A stretch of DNA of 64,000 nt, from NCBI GenBank assembly GCA_902363555.1, contig CABJAM010000007.1, positions 124,001 through 188,000 on the forward strand, written 5' to 3'. Source of the stretch: Lachnospiraceae bacterium. GTDB lineage: Bacteria; Bacillota; Clostridia; Lachnospirales; Lachnospiraceae. The position numbers were made by a program, and so were the translations under genes. Below, one piece after another: positions 8,385 to 17,615 of this stretch. The notes beneath the pieces were generated by a model. The model was given only the letters and a program-made list of their open reading frames with translations. It made no database searches and was not told the origin of the DNA. How positions within the stretch are numbered: the first letter of the stretch is position 1; every line of letters starts with the position of its first letter.

Positions 8385-8413
8385 TAGATTTTATTAGGTA
8401 AATATGCTAAAAT
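8385..8413 (+). promoter_or_regulatory. Likely lacI promoter with embedded operator
   Basis: TATTAGGTAAAT (8392-8403) is the exact reverse complement of the 12-mer in the glycosidase promoter. Here too it sits between a weak -35 (TAGATT, 8385-8390) and a -10 (TAAAAT, 8408-8413) 17 bp apart, which suggests autoregulation. Confidence 0.5.
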
Positions 8414-8535
8414 AATGGAATAGTTTCATCGGCCTGAACAGGTACAAATAATTACTATAAACTAAATCTGCTGCGGCCGCCCGGCATAACGCGTCTGGAT
8501 GGCCGCAGCGATGAATTATGAAACGGAGGAGCTTT

Positions 8536-9645
8536 ATGGCAGGCATATCCATGAAGGAGCTGGCCGGTATTCTTGGCGTCAGCACCGCTTCTATTTCTGT
8601 GGCGCTCCGGGGCAAGCCGGGGATTTCCGAGGAGACAAGGCGCAGGATTTTAACGGAGGCCAAAAACAGGGGCTATGACATGAGCCGCCTGAGTATGGCG
8701 GACAGCAAAGGCATTATCGAGATCATCGACCACACTTACTATGGTTATGGCCGTAACCCAGGGGATCTGTTTCCTTATTACTCACAATTTACAGATGCCG
8801 CGGCCGCGGAAATCATCCGCAGCGGTTACACGGCCGCCGGTCCATTTCCTCCCGCGGGCATAAGTCCATCCGAGCGCCCGGAGGCCGACGGCCTGCTCAT
8901 TCTGGGCGGCGGTATGACGCCCGGACAACTGGACGCATATATAAATGGTCCGGTTCCCTTTGTGGTGGCCGGTAATCCGCTGGAGGACCAGCCGGTGACC
9001 ACCGTCACCCACGATAATTACTATGGGATCTGTATGACCGTAACCCATCTTTACGAACAGGGGCACCGGCAGATCGGCTATATACAAACACTTACAGGGG
9101 CACCGACCCGGGAGCGCTATGAAGCTTACGTGAGAGAACTCTCCCGACGGCAGCTTTCAGCATCCAGCGTCTGGGATTTTTCCGGCAGCGCCGCCATAAG
9201 CACAAACGCCAGCGCTGCGGCTGCGGTAAACAGTGCCGAAGCTCCCTCAGCCGCAGGTCCTGACCATACCGCCGGAAGCTTTCTCAAAGCCCCCGACAGC
9301 ACCGAAGCCCTCATAGCGCGCATGGATCAGATGCTTGATGCGCATCCGCCCATGGCCACCGCGTATATCTGCGACAATGATTTTGCCGCGGCCGCATTTA
9401 TGCGGGTGCTGCGCAGCCACGGCTTCACCCCCGGAAAGGATATCGCCGTCACCGGCTTTGACAATCAGCCATTTTCCGCCCTGCTGGAGCCGCCGCTGAC
9501 CTCTGTCCACACCTTTGAACCGGAGCTGGCCGTATGCAGTGTACAGCAACTGATCTATACGATGGAACACCCGGAATTTCAGTTCCGCCATATTAAAATC
9601 GGCACGAAGCTGGTCGTCCGGGAAAGCACACAGACCCACGTCTGA
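8536..9645 (+). CDS. LacI-family transcriptional regulator
   Basis: The 369-residue protein begins with a LacI helix-turn-helix (ISMKELAGILGVSTASISVA, then RRRILTEAKNRGYDMS), followed by a periplasmic-binding-like sensor domain containing AYICDNDFAAAAFMRVL and ITVTGFDNQPF-like segments. An Ala/Ser-rich insertion near residues 215-250 is unusual. GGAGGAG lies just before the ATG at 8536. The kinase gene follows after 23 nt. Probable target sites are the shared 12-mers at 6558 and 8392. The effector is presumably a sugar released by the upstream enzymes. Confidence 0.9.
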   Translation: MAGISMKELAGILGVSTASISVALRGKPGISEETRRRILTEAKNRGYDMSRLSMADSKGIIEIIDHTYYGYGRNPGDLFPYYSQFTDAAAAEIIRSGYTAAGPFPPAGISPSERPEADGLLILGGGMTPGQLDAYINGPVPFVVAGNPLEDQPVTTVTHDNYYGICMTVTHLYEQGHRQIGYIQTLTGAPTRERYEAYVRELSRRQLSASSVWDFSGSAAISTNASAAAAVNSAEAPSAAGPDHTAGSFLKAPDSTEALIARMDQMLDAHPPMATAYICDNDFAAAAFMRVLRSHGFTPGKDIAVTGFDNQPFSALLEPPLTSVHTFEPELAVCSVQQLIYTMEHPEFQFRHIKIGTKLVVRESTQTHV

Positions 9646-9668
9646 CAAACTAAAGGGAGGATCACAGG

Positions 9669-11418
9669 ATGAAAAAAATAAAAATCAATTCACTCCGTTT
9701 CCGCACGGTGGCGCTCCTGCTTATAATGATGCTCCTTCTTTTTGTGCTGGTCGCTTACAATAACTACTCCGCCTATACGATGCTGTTAAACCGGGTCCAC
9801 AGCAATACGGAGGATACGGCGGCGCTTTATCAAAAGCATCTGGATGATATATTAAAGCAGAACCAAACCTACCTGTATTCTATGGCAACCGATAATCTTA
9901 TATTGAAATCGCTGCCCTACACAAAAAAAGTCATCGAAAACTGGTATTTCAACCTGGTACAGCTCAAAAACACATTGGACAATGCCATCAGCTCCTACTC
10001 CGTGGACGGCCTGTTTTTTTACCTTCCATCGGACGATTATTATATTACATCCAATAAACAAAACGATCTGCTGGCTATGAATATCCGTCGGCAGATCATT
10101 CATTCCATAAACGAAGGGCAGATCGATCTCTCCTCCTGGACGACATTTACCGAAGCCGGCAATCACTATTTGTTCCGGGTGCTGTATTTAAATAACGTCT
10201 ATGTGGGCGCATGGATCAGCATGGATACGCTGTTAGATAAGCTGGCGCAAAAAGCGGATTCCACCATGCAGCTTTATTTTACCACACCGGACGGGAGCAT
10301 GCTGCGCAATGGGCAGGAAGCCCTGAGCATCACGCCTCCAACAAACCAAAATACCCCCCCCCCAGATCGAAATGGTGGAAAATCAGAAAATGATGGCCGT
10401 TTTGCAGCCGTTAAACGAGACGGACCTTTATCTCACGCTGCTCATCCCCGCCAGTGATTTTACCAGCTTCGGCACAGAACTGATCCAGGTGATCATCGCC
10501 GTTTCTGTCTGCGCCCTGCTTTTGTGGAGCATATGGGCGGTGGCCCTGAGAAAATGGATCCTGTCTCCGGTGAAAGCGCTGACGCGGGCCATCGACCGGC
10601 TGCGGGCCGGCGATCTGGATACTAATGTACCCGCGGCCAACCAGTTGGATGAATTTCAGAAAATGACCACCACGTTTAATGATATGGTGTCAGAGATCAA
10701 GGATCTGAAAATCGACGTCTACGAGCGGAAGCTTCAAAAACAGCAGTTGGAGGCCCAGTATCTGAAGCAGCAGATCACCCCCCACTTTCTCGTCAATTGC
10801 CTGAACACAGCCTATCAGCTCAATGAAACAAGCCATTTTGAATTATCACAAAAAATGCTGAAGGATCTGAGCCGGCATCTGCGATTCATCCTGTCCTCCG
10901 GGCAAACGGTCACTCTTGGCGAGGAGCTGCAGCTTGTGTCAAATTATATTGAGCTGTCGGGCATCCGCTATCCGGATAGTATACGCTATTTCTGCCATTG
11001 CCCAAAGGAGCTCTGCGACGCCACGGTCATCCCTCTCCTGTTTTTAAATTTTGTGGAAAATACGATCAAATATGAGGTCCGCATGGGCCAGCTCCTGGAA
11101 ATACATATTGACATCGAAAAGATAGAAACAGAACACGGCCCGGTACTTAAATCGGTCCTCTGGGATACCGGCGGCGGTTTTGGCCCCGATATCCTTGATA
11201 AGCTGAAAAATATCGATGCCTACCTGGATGAAGAAAGCGGTCATATCGGTATTACCAACGTCCTCCAGCGCGCCCGCCATGTTTTTGAAAACCCCCGGTT
11301 TTATTTCAGTAACCAATCCCCTGGCGGCGCCCGGATCGATATTGAACTGCCTTATATATCCTGGAAAAATACACCTTTACAAAAAGGAGGCTTACATGAA
11401 TCTGTTGATTGTCGATGA
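9669..11418 (+). pseudogene. YesM-type sensor histidine kinase split by a frameshift at a C10 tract
   Basis: Two overlapping frames make one kinase. The first (9669-10457) holds TM1 (about residues 10-30) and the extracellular sensor region. The second (open to 11418) holds TM2 (LIQVIIAVSVCALLLWSIWA), HAMP, the His_kinase motif QQITPHFLVNCLN, the N box NFVENTIKYE and G boxes DTGGGF and GHIGITNV. The frame changes at ten consecutive C (10354-10363). Nine C would give an uninterrupted protein of about 580 residues, reading NTPPQIEMVENQ across the join. The cause may be a real mutation, phase variation or an assembly error. The 3' end overlaps the response-regulator start by 23 nt. Confidence 0.88.
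10354..10363 (+). repeat. Homopolymeric C10 tract inside the kinase gene
   Basis: Ten consecutive C mark the exact place where the kinase reading frame shifts. Tracts of this length are slippage-prone both in the cell and in sequencing. Confidence 0.95.
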
Positions 11419-12970
11419 TGAATATTATACCGTAGAAAGTCTTCGGATCAAAATGACGGAAAAGTGCCCTCAATTCGATCGGATTTTTTGCGCCTACAAT
11501 ATAAAACACGCGATGGAATATTTTTCGCAGTATGAGATCGCAGTGATGATCTGCGATATTGAAATGCCCGGCGGCAGCGGACTGGAGCTGCTGGAACAGA
11601 TCCGCCGGCTCCAGCTCCATACCGTATGTATCTTTCTCACAGCCTATGCCAAATTTGATTATATTTCCAAAGCCATGAAGCTCTCCAGCAGCGATTACCT
11701 GCTAAAACCGGTGGATGACGAACAACTGCTGCCCGCGGTCAATAAAGCCTGCGCCCAGTATGAGCATTTAAAAAAGGACATACAGAACACCTTGTACGCC
11801 GATTATTGGAAAGAAAGCGCCCGCTATCTCATCGAGCAGTTCTGGCAGGATATGCTGGCCCACACGATCACGCAAAACCGTGAGGATATCGAATCGGAGC
11901 TCCGGTTCAGAAAGCTGGACATGACATACGCCTCCAAAACCTATATCCTGCTTATGATCCAGTGCAACCTGACGCCTCTGGCCCTGCCCGATAAAGGCCT
12001 TTATGAATTTGCCATGAAAAATATCGCCCGGGAATATTTCTACCGTGAGGAGGAGCAGGCGGTCATTGTCCGCATCTCGGAGCAGATTTACATTCTGCCG
12101 CTGATCGCAGACAACCGCTCCCAGGCTCAGGTCGTTGCACGGTGTAATGAAGCATTAACGGACTTTGTACCCCATTTTCCATACGCCTTTAACTTCTTTG
12201 TGGCCGACCGGGCTTATCCCATGGAGGAAACCGAAATTCCTTATACGGCCCTCATGGCGGAGGTCCGCAGTAATGTAGCTTTGGAAAATCATGTCTTTGA
12301 TCTGGCCAGCCCGGCCCGGTCCGAAAATGACCCCGAAAAGCTTCAGATCCCACAAAAGCACTGGGCTGACCTTATTTTACAAAACAAGATCGATGTGCTC
12401 CAGACCGAGGTTTTTAATTATTTGAAAAGGCTCAAATCCTCCGGCACCGCCCGGCGGGAGTCTCTGAAAAGCTTTTATTACAGCTTTCTCCAACTGCTTT
12501 TTGATACACTGGAAAAAAAGCAGGATGAATCGGTCCGCCTTTTCCACGAACAGCTCAGTCAGACGTCTCCGGATGAACCCTATGCCTCCTTTGAGAAAAT
12601 GAAGCACTGGGTCAGCGTCACCCTGAGTATTTACGAGAACAGTATTGTCCGCTCCGGCGAATCCGGCGTCGTTGCTATGGTAAAGGAATACATACAGAAC
12701 CATCTTTACGATGAGCTGGGCCGGGATATGCTGGCCGCCAGTGTTTATCTGAATCCGGATTACCTGTCGCACATCTTCCGGAAGGAGACCGGCAGCTCCC
12801 TGACCAATTACATTATTGATAAACGTATCCAAAAAGCGAAACTGCTGCTGGCGCAAAATGAAATGAGCATCCGGGATATCGCCATTGCCTGTGGCTTCCA
12901 GAACATATCGTATTTTTCCCGGCAATTTAAAAAATCCACGGGGATGACGCCCCGTGAATTTCGAAAATAA
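11396..12970 (+). CDS. YesN-type response regulator with AraC DNA-binding domain
   Basis: A 524-residue cytoplasmic regulator. The N-terminal receiver (1-120) has acidic residues in IVDDEYYT, the phosphoacceptor in MICDIEMP and the conserved Lys in DYLLKPVDDEQ. A long middle region follows, then an AraC HTH (about 425-524) with AASVYLNPDYLSHIFRKETG and IAIACGFQNISYFSRQFKK. AAAAGGAGG precedes the ATG at 11396, within the kinase 3' end, so translation is probably coupled. It is convergent with the sugar ABC operon, whose promoter has paired direct repeats (16741-16770) that would suit it. Confidence 0.92.
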   Translation: MNLLIVDDEYYTVESLRIKMTEKCPQFDRIFCAYNIKHAMEYFSQYEIAVMICDIEMPGGSGLELLEQIRRLQLHTVCIFLTAYAKFDYISKAMKLSSSDYLLKPVDDEQLLPAVNKACAQYEHLKKDIQNTLYADYWKESARYLIEQFWQDMLAHTITQNREDIESELRFRKLDMTYASKTYILLMIQCNLTPLALPDKGLYEFAMKNIAREYFYREEEQAVIVRISEQIYILPLIADNRSQAQVVARCNEALTDFVPHFPYAFNFFVADRAYPMEETEIPYTALMAEVRSNVALENHVFDLASPARSENDPEKLQIPQKHWADLILQNKIDVLQTEVFNYLKRLKSSGTARRESLKSFYYSFLQLLFDTLEKKQDESVRLFHEQLSQTSPDEPYASFEKMKHWVSVTLSIYENSIVRSGESGVVAMVKEYIQNHLYDELGRDMLAASVYLNPDYLSHIFRKETGSSLTNYIIDKRIQKAKLLLAQNEMSIRDIAIACGFQNISYFSRQFKKSTGMTPREFRK

Positions 12971-13016
12971 GTATCTGATTGAACATTTAGCCCCTATGCG
13001 GCTGCGTTATAAAGAC

Positions 13017-13056
13017 ATCCGTGGAAGGGAATCCACTTCCTCCCACGGATTTTTTT
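13017..13056. terminator. Terminator between response regulator and ABC operon
   Basis: ATCCGTGG (13017-13024) pairs with CCACGGAT (13043-13050), followed by a run of T. The next gene on the other strand ends at 13060, so it may serve both directions. Confidence 0.75.
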
Positions 13057-13059
13057 GAC

Positions 13060-14673
13060 TTATTTTGCAGTCACGCCATTTTCCTCAGCCCATTTATTTA
13101 AAGCTTCCTGTTTTGCTGTAATATAATCATCCAGACCTGCGGCTTTCATCTTCTCTACCACTTCCGGAATACCGGTCTCCGGATTTGTAAAGCCGTAGAA
13201 TAAAGCTTTAACATAGCCGTCGTAGACATTCATTAATGCGGTATAAGTACTGCTCACTGCGCTGTTATCAAAGGAGAAGCCCAAGGCAATGGATTTCACA
13301 GACTCGCTGTTGAATTTTTCCATTCTCTCCCAGATATCCAGACTGTCGCCTTCCCATATTTCAGCGATAAACTGATTGGGGGTCTGCCAGTTCACGTTGT
13401 TGTAATACTCAGAATTATCTGCGCTCACACCATCGGCAAAGGTAATATGTCCGTCATCTGTCTTCTTCCATTCCTTGCCTTCCTCGCCCCAGCAAAGGAG
13501 ATTGGAAAGGTAAGGATCTGTATAAAATGCATTCAAAACCTTCATAGCGGCTACCGGATCTGCCGTATTGGAATTAATGCACCAGGGCATACCGGCCACT
13601 GCAGATGATTTCATAAAGTCATCACCGCACTGGAAAATGATCATATCGCGGCCGCACAGGTTGCTCTCCTGCTGCTTGATCCCCGGCTTTGTCGCTGTCG
13701 CATAGGACATGGTCGTACCGGCTTTTACCTGAGATGTTGCTGCGGTATCATCGGTCAGAGCATCGGCGGATATGTAGCCAGCCTGATTCCAGCCGTAAAA
13801 TACGTCACAGAATTTTTTAAAAATATCACTACTGTAAAGATCTTCGACTTCAAGGCTGTTTTCCGGATCAAGGAGCACACCGAAGGTATCTCCGCCAATG
13901 GCATCCACCTTGGGGCCCTGGCTGATGGTTGCTTCCTGAGGTGCGAACACATATTTGTCCGGATATTTCTCATGGAGCTGTGCAAAAATCTCACTGATCT
14001 CATCCAAATCGGTGTAAATGGCTTCGTCACCTTCATTGGCATATTTAGACGCATAATCATAACCTATGTCATCCAGATATTCAGCGCCGATGGCAATACC
14101 CATCAGACCGGCAGCCATATCTCTTTGCTGCGGCAGACCGTAAAGTGTTCCATCAATACGGCAGGCGTCCACATAGGTCTTGTCCATTGTTTCAAGGATT
14201 CCGGCGCCATAAGTAGCGATCAGGTCATCTTCCTCCAGATCCAGACAGTAGTCTTTATTTACACAGGATGTATAACCGACACCAATGGCATTAAAAATAT
14301 CCACCTGCTCACCGGAGGTCAGCATCAATGTCATATTTTGTTTATAGGATGCAGAATCCATAATCATCAACTGAAAGCTGATACCAAGATTTTCTTCGGT
14401 ATAAGCGCTGATCAGCTTCTGGATACGATCCAGGCCTGCAGGTGAACCGCTGAAGTTCATCATTGCCATAACAACTAACGGGTAATTGCCATCCGCAGGC
14501 TTCGCTGCTGTTTCCTTAGAACCGGCATCGCCGCCGTTACCGCCGTCATCCGCAGCTTTCGTCGGTGCTGATGTACCTCCACTTGAGCTGCCGCCGGAAC
14601 CTCCGCAGGATGCCAGTGTTCCCATAACAAGTACCAAACACAACATCATTGCCAATAATCTTTTTGTTTTCAT
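13060..14673 (-). CDS. Sugar ABC transporter substrate-binding lipoprotein (LplA-like)
   Basis: A 537-residue extracellular lipoprotein: signal MKTKRLLAMMLCLVLVMG, lipobox LASC, Gly/Ser/Ala-rich linker, then a family 1 binding domain. Its size matches binding proteins that work with LplB/LplC-type permeases on oligosaccharides. AAGGAAGGG precedes the ATG at 14673; an upstream ATG overlaps that site. It is the last gene of a permease-permease-binding protein operon. No ATPase is nearby, so a shared ATPase encoded elsewhere is likely. The ligand is unknown. Confidence 0.88.
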   Translation of the reverse strand: MKTKRLLAMMLCLVLVMGTLASCGGSGGSSSGGTSAPTKAADDGGNGGDAGSKETAAKPADGNYPLVVMAMMNFSGSPAGLDRIQKLISAYTEENLGISFQLMIMDSASYKQNMTLMLTSGEQVDIFNAIGVGYTSCVNKDYCLDLEEDDLIATYGAGILETMDKTYVDACRIDGTLYGLPQQRDMAAGLMGIAIGAEYLDDIGYDYASKYANEGDEAIYTDLDEISEIFAQLHEKYPDKYVFAPQEATISQGPKVDAIGGDTFGVLLDPENSLEVEDLYSSDIFKKFCDVFYGWNQAGYISADALTDDTAATSQVKAGTTMSYATATKPGIKQQESNLCGRDMIIFQCGDDFMKSSAVAGMPWCINSNTADPVAAMKVLNAFYTDPYLSNLLCWGEEGKEWKKTDDGHITFADGVSADNSEYYNNVNWQTPNQFIAEIWEGDSLDIWERMEKFNSESVKSIALGFSFDNSAVSSTYTALMNVYDGYVKALFYGFTNPETGIPEVVEKMKAAGLDDYITAKQEALNKWAEENGVTAK

Positions 14674-14699
14674 TAAAACCCTTCCTTTCATTATAAATT

Positions 14700-14714
14700 C
14701 ACCGCTATGCGGTG
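14700..14714. other. Small intercistronic hairpin
   Basis: CACCGC and GCGGTG form a perfect 6-bp stem with a TAT loop between the second permease gene and the binding-protein gene. It may tune relative message stability; no T run follows. Confidence 0.5.
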
Positions 14715-14727
14715 TTCTATCTCATAA

Positions 14728-15624
14728 TCAGCCCTTTACTCCGCCCAAAGTAATACCTTTGACAAAATTACTCTGGATAAACGGATATACAAGGATGATC
14801 GGGAGCACGCCCACCACAGCCATGGCCATACGCACCGATACCGACGGTATGGCGGCCAGGCCCACATTGGCATTGGAAATATTTCCCGAATTTTGCGTGA
14901 GGAACTGGATATTCTGCATCATCCGGTTCAGCAGGTTCTGTATGGAATACAGATCCGTCCGTGTCGTCAGATAAACATAACCATTCTGCCAGTCATTCCA
15001 GTAGGCGATGCCGGCAAACAGCGCGATTGTTGCCACAATAGGCTTGGCCAGTGGCAATGCCACTCTGGAAAAGGTCTGAAACTCCGTAGCCCCGTCAATA
15101 TAGGCGGCCTCCAGGATTTCGTCGGGTACTGCGGATACAAAATAAGATTTCATAAGCAGAATATTAAATCCATTGGCCAGCAGACCGGGAATCAGCAGGG
15201 CCAGGAACGTATTTTTAATTCCAAAGGTATTCGTATAATTCATGTAGGTCGGAACAAGTCCGCCGTTAAACAGCATGGTAAAAAATACATAAAAGGTCAG
15301 CGCGCCCCGGCCAGGAAGCCCTTTTTTAGCCAGCGCATAGGCCAGCAATGTGGTGATGCACAGTGACAGTGTGGTGCCAATGATCGTCAGTACGATCGAT
15401 ACGCCATAAGCGCGGATCACGGCGCTGCCGGTGCTGAAAATATATGTATAGGCATAAATGCTCCACTTCATGGGTATAAAATTGTAACCGTTCTGGATAA
15501 GTGTATCGTTATCCGTCAGCGACGACACAACCAGCAGCACCATGGGTAAAAGAGCGCAGAGCGAAAGGATCACCATGACAATATTTCCCATCACCTGAAA
15601 TCGTTTTTCTTCGCGTGTCTTCAT
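14728..15624 (-). CDS. Sugar ABC transporter permease (LplC/YtcP-like)
   Basis: A 298-residue membrane protein of the MalG-type half. Membrane segments include VMVILSLCALLPMVLLVVSS near the N-terminus and a C-terminal VVGVLPIILVYPF. The EAA loop reads LEAAYIDGATEFQTFSRVAL followed by PLAKP, and the C-terminus VKGITLGGVKG is typical of the LplC/YtcP group. AGGAGGTGG precedes the ATG. It pairs with the LplB-like permease 11 nt upstream to form the membrane channel. Confidence 0.9.
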   Translation of the reverse strand: MKTREEKRFQVMGNIVMVILSLCALLPMVLLVVSSLTDNDTLIQNGYNFIPMKWSIYAYTYIFSTGSAVIRAYGVSIVLTIIGTTLSLCITTLLAYALAKKGLPGRGALTFYVFFTMLFNGGLVPTYMNYTNTFGIKNTFLALLIPGLLANGFNILLMKSYFVSAVPDEILEAAYIDGATEFQTFSRVALPLAKPIVATIALFAGIAYWNDWQNGYVYLTTRTDLYSIQNLLNRMMQNIQFLTQNSGNISNANVGLAAIPSVSVRMAMAVVGVLPIILVYPFIQSNFVKGITLGGVKG

Positions 15625-15635
15625 CTTTCCACCTC

Positions 15636-16583
15636 CTAGAACAATGCACTTTCCCTGTCAATTTTACGTACCAGCAGATTGGCGCCCAGAACAAGGATAA
15701 AGCCTACCAGTGACTGATATACGCCGGCCGCTGCCGACATGGATATATCCCCCAGCTCCAGCAGCCCCCGATATACATACGTATCGATCGTATTGGTCAC
15801 CGACAGCAGTGCGCCGGAGTTTTTCGGCACCTGGTAAAACAGACCGAAATCCGAATAGAAAATACGTCCCACAGACATCAGTGTCAGCATGATCGCCGTC
15901 GGCTTTAACATGGGAAGGGTGATCTTTGTGATCTGCTGCCACTTGGATGCGCCGTCAATGGCCGCTGCCTCATAGAAGGTCCGGTCAAAGCCAAGGATCG
16001 TGGACAAATAAATAATGCAGTTATAGCCGATACCGCGCCATGTATTTACAAGGACGAGGATAAATGGCCAGTATTGCTTTTCGTTATACCAGGAGATGGA
16101 GCTTGCGCCAAAAGCACTTAACACCGTATTATTGATAAAGCCATTCTCCGTGGACAAAAATGCAAATACAAGATAGCTGATAATAACATAAGAAATTAAA
16201 AATGGCAGTAATATGGCCGACTGATAAAACTTTTTCCATTTACTTGTCAGCTCTGATAATATGATCGCCACCGCTATGGCACAGACCAGATTGACGACGA
16301 TAAATACTACATTATAGCAGATCGTATTTCTTGTGATAATAAAGGCGTCGTCTGTGGCAAACAGATATTTAAAATTTGCCAATCCCGCCCAATCCGAACC
16401 GAAGATGCCTTTTCTGGCCGAATAATTTTTAAACGCCAGCACCAGACCGGGAAGCGGCATATAGTTATTGATGAACAGATAGAGAACGCCCGGCAGCGCC
16501 ATGATATACACCGGTATGAATCGTTTGATCTTAGTGCGCTTCTTTTTGGGAACCGTACTCACAGCAGCTTTAGTCTCACTCAT
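15636..16583 (-). CDS. Sugar ABC transporter permease (LplB/YteP-like)
   Basis: About 315 residues, first gene of the operon. The N-terminus is basic (KKKRTKIKRFIPVYIM) before the first membrane segment. The EAA loop is FYEAAAIDGASKWQQITKIT followed by LPMLKP. The C-terminus KIDRESALF is typical of LplB-like permeases. An ATG at 16583 is used here; a GTG at 16598 lies close behind AGGAGG and is a real alternative. The promoter region at 16710-16770 suggests control by an AraC-type response regulator. Confidence 0.88.
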   Translation of the reverse strand: MSETKAAVSTVPKKKRTKIKRFIPVYIMALPGVLYLFINNYMPLPGLVLAFKNYSARKGIFGSDWAGLANFKYLFATDDAFIITRNTICYNVVFIVVNLVCAIAVAIILSELTSKWKKFYQSAILLPFLISYVIISYLVFAFLSTENGFINNTVLSAFGASSISWYNEKQYWPFILVLVNTWRGIGYNCIIYLSTILGFDRTFYEAAAIDGASKWQQITKITLPMLKPTAIMLTLMSVGRIFYSDFGLFYQVPKNSGALLSVTNTIDTYVYRGLLELGDISMSAAAGVYQSLVGFILVLGANLLVRKIDRESALF

Positions 16584-16709
16584 TATGATCCATCCCACCT
16601 TTCCTCCTAAAACATGAACAACAATGAAGTTCTTTTAATTTTCATGTGGTTAAAACGCCACTTTTCTTTGTCGCTGAGTCACGGCCGTTGTACTCATCAA
16701 GATAAGTCA

Positions 16710-16770
16710 ATTATACAGTGCCGCCGGAGCAAGAAAAAGAACTATCCTGCGGCAAATTGACACTATCCTG
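16710..16770 (-). promoter_or_regulatory. Candidate activator-dependent promoter of the sugar ABC operon
   Basis: Reading leftwards, TATAAT lies at 16715-16710 but the matching -35 position is poor (TTTTTC). Immediately upstream are two direct copies of ACTATCCTG (plus-strand 16741-16749 and 16762-16770), exactly 21 bp apart. An inverted GACACTAT/ATAGTGTC pair (16759-16766, 16809-16816) is also present. Two sites two helical turns apart next to a weak -35 is the usual picture for an AraC-type activator. Confidence 0.5.
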
Positions 16771-16938
16771 TCTTTTTACCGCCTCGCAATTGTGCAACTT
16801 TTATCAGAATAGTGTCTTTTTATTTCAGTTGATAGCCATAAAATATATATAATTGTCAATTAACCAACATTCTTTGTACATATATCCCCATATCTCCCAA
16901 ATTACACATAACAGCCGCCACTTTCCATCAGCAAAATG

Positions 16939-17008
16939 ACAGGGAGCCGCCGCATCACCCAGGACCACCCCAAATCGGGCAGGCCCCGCCGATGCGGCAG
17001 CTCCCTGT
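16939..17008. other. 18-bp inverted repeat with a 34-nt loop
   Basis: The arm at 16939-16956 pairs with 16991-17008 with one mismatch (ACAGGGAGC.../...GCTCCCTGT). It lies at the left border of the GC-rich repeat region. It could be a weak terminator, but the T run is short. Confidence 0.55.
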
Positions 17009-17049
17009 AAAACTTATGTAATATTATGCCGGCGCAGGCCCGCCGCTCT

Positions 17050-17603
17050 CTCGGCCTTCCGTCTCCGGGATGGGATGGCCCACGCACTGTCGGGCTCCCG
17101 TCTCCGGGATGGGATAGCCCCTCGCGCTGCCTGGCTCCCGGCTCTGGGATGAGATAGCCCCCCGCGCTGTCGGGCTCCCGGCTCCGGGATGGGATGGCCC
17201 ACGCACTGTCGGGCTTGCGCCCTGGGGCTGAGGTTGGCCGTCTATCCCCGGCAGGACGTCTCACAAAGCAGTGCCGGACCTGCATTGCAGCCGTTTTAGC
17301 AGAACTTGGGGTTCAGGGAATTTGTGTTAATCCATCGAAAAAGAAGTAGAACGGAAAACAAAATAAGAATACTCCCCTCTTTTTCGACGGATTGCCCTTA
17401 ACAAAACCCTGAACTCCTTAGTTCTGCTTAAGCGGCGAAACCGCAGGTCCGGCACTGCTTTGCGAGACGTCCTGCCGGGGATAGACAGCCAACCTCAGCC
17501 CCGGGGCGCAAGCCCGACAGCGCGGGGGCTATCCCAGCCCGGAGACGGGAGCCCGACAGCGCGGGGGGCTATCCCAGCCCGGAGACGGGAGCCCGGCAGC
17601 GCA
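17050..17603. repeat. Large GC-rich inverted repeat with tandem ~40-bp units
   Basis: Two arms of about 220 bp (roughly 17126-17345 and 17377-17603) are near reverse complements around a ~31-bp AT-rich centre flanked by TCGAAAAAG/CTTTTTCGA. The outer parts are tandem ~40-bp units (about four on the left from 17050, about two on the right) containing GGGATGGGATGGCCC and CGGGCTCCCG-like blocks. Arm differences are scattered. The short reading frames here give repetitive SREPDSA/GDGSPT peptides and are not believed to be genes. A transcript would fold into one very long hairpin. Confidence 0.8.
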
Positions 17604-17615
17604 ACGAATCTATCC

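Noticed and set aside
17041..17220. CRISPR-like tandem array
   Set aside because: The ~40-bp units are contiguous, without unique spacers, and are mirrored in the second arm of an inverted repeat; no cas gene is near.
16902..17285. Open frames giving repetitive SREPDSA/GDGSPT peptides
   Set aside because: They are read-through of GC-rich tandem repeats in several frames, with no ribosome site or recognisable fold.
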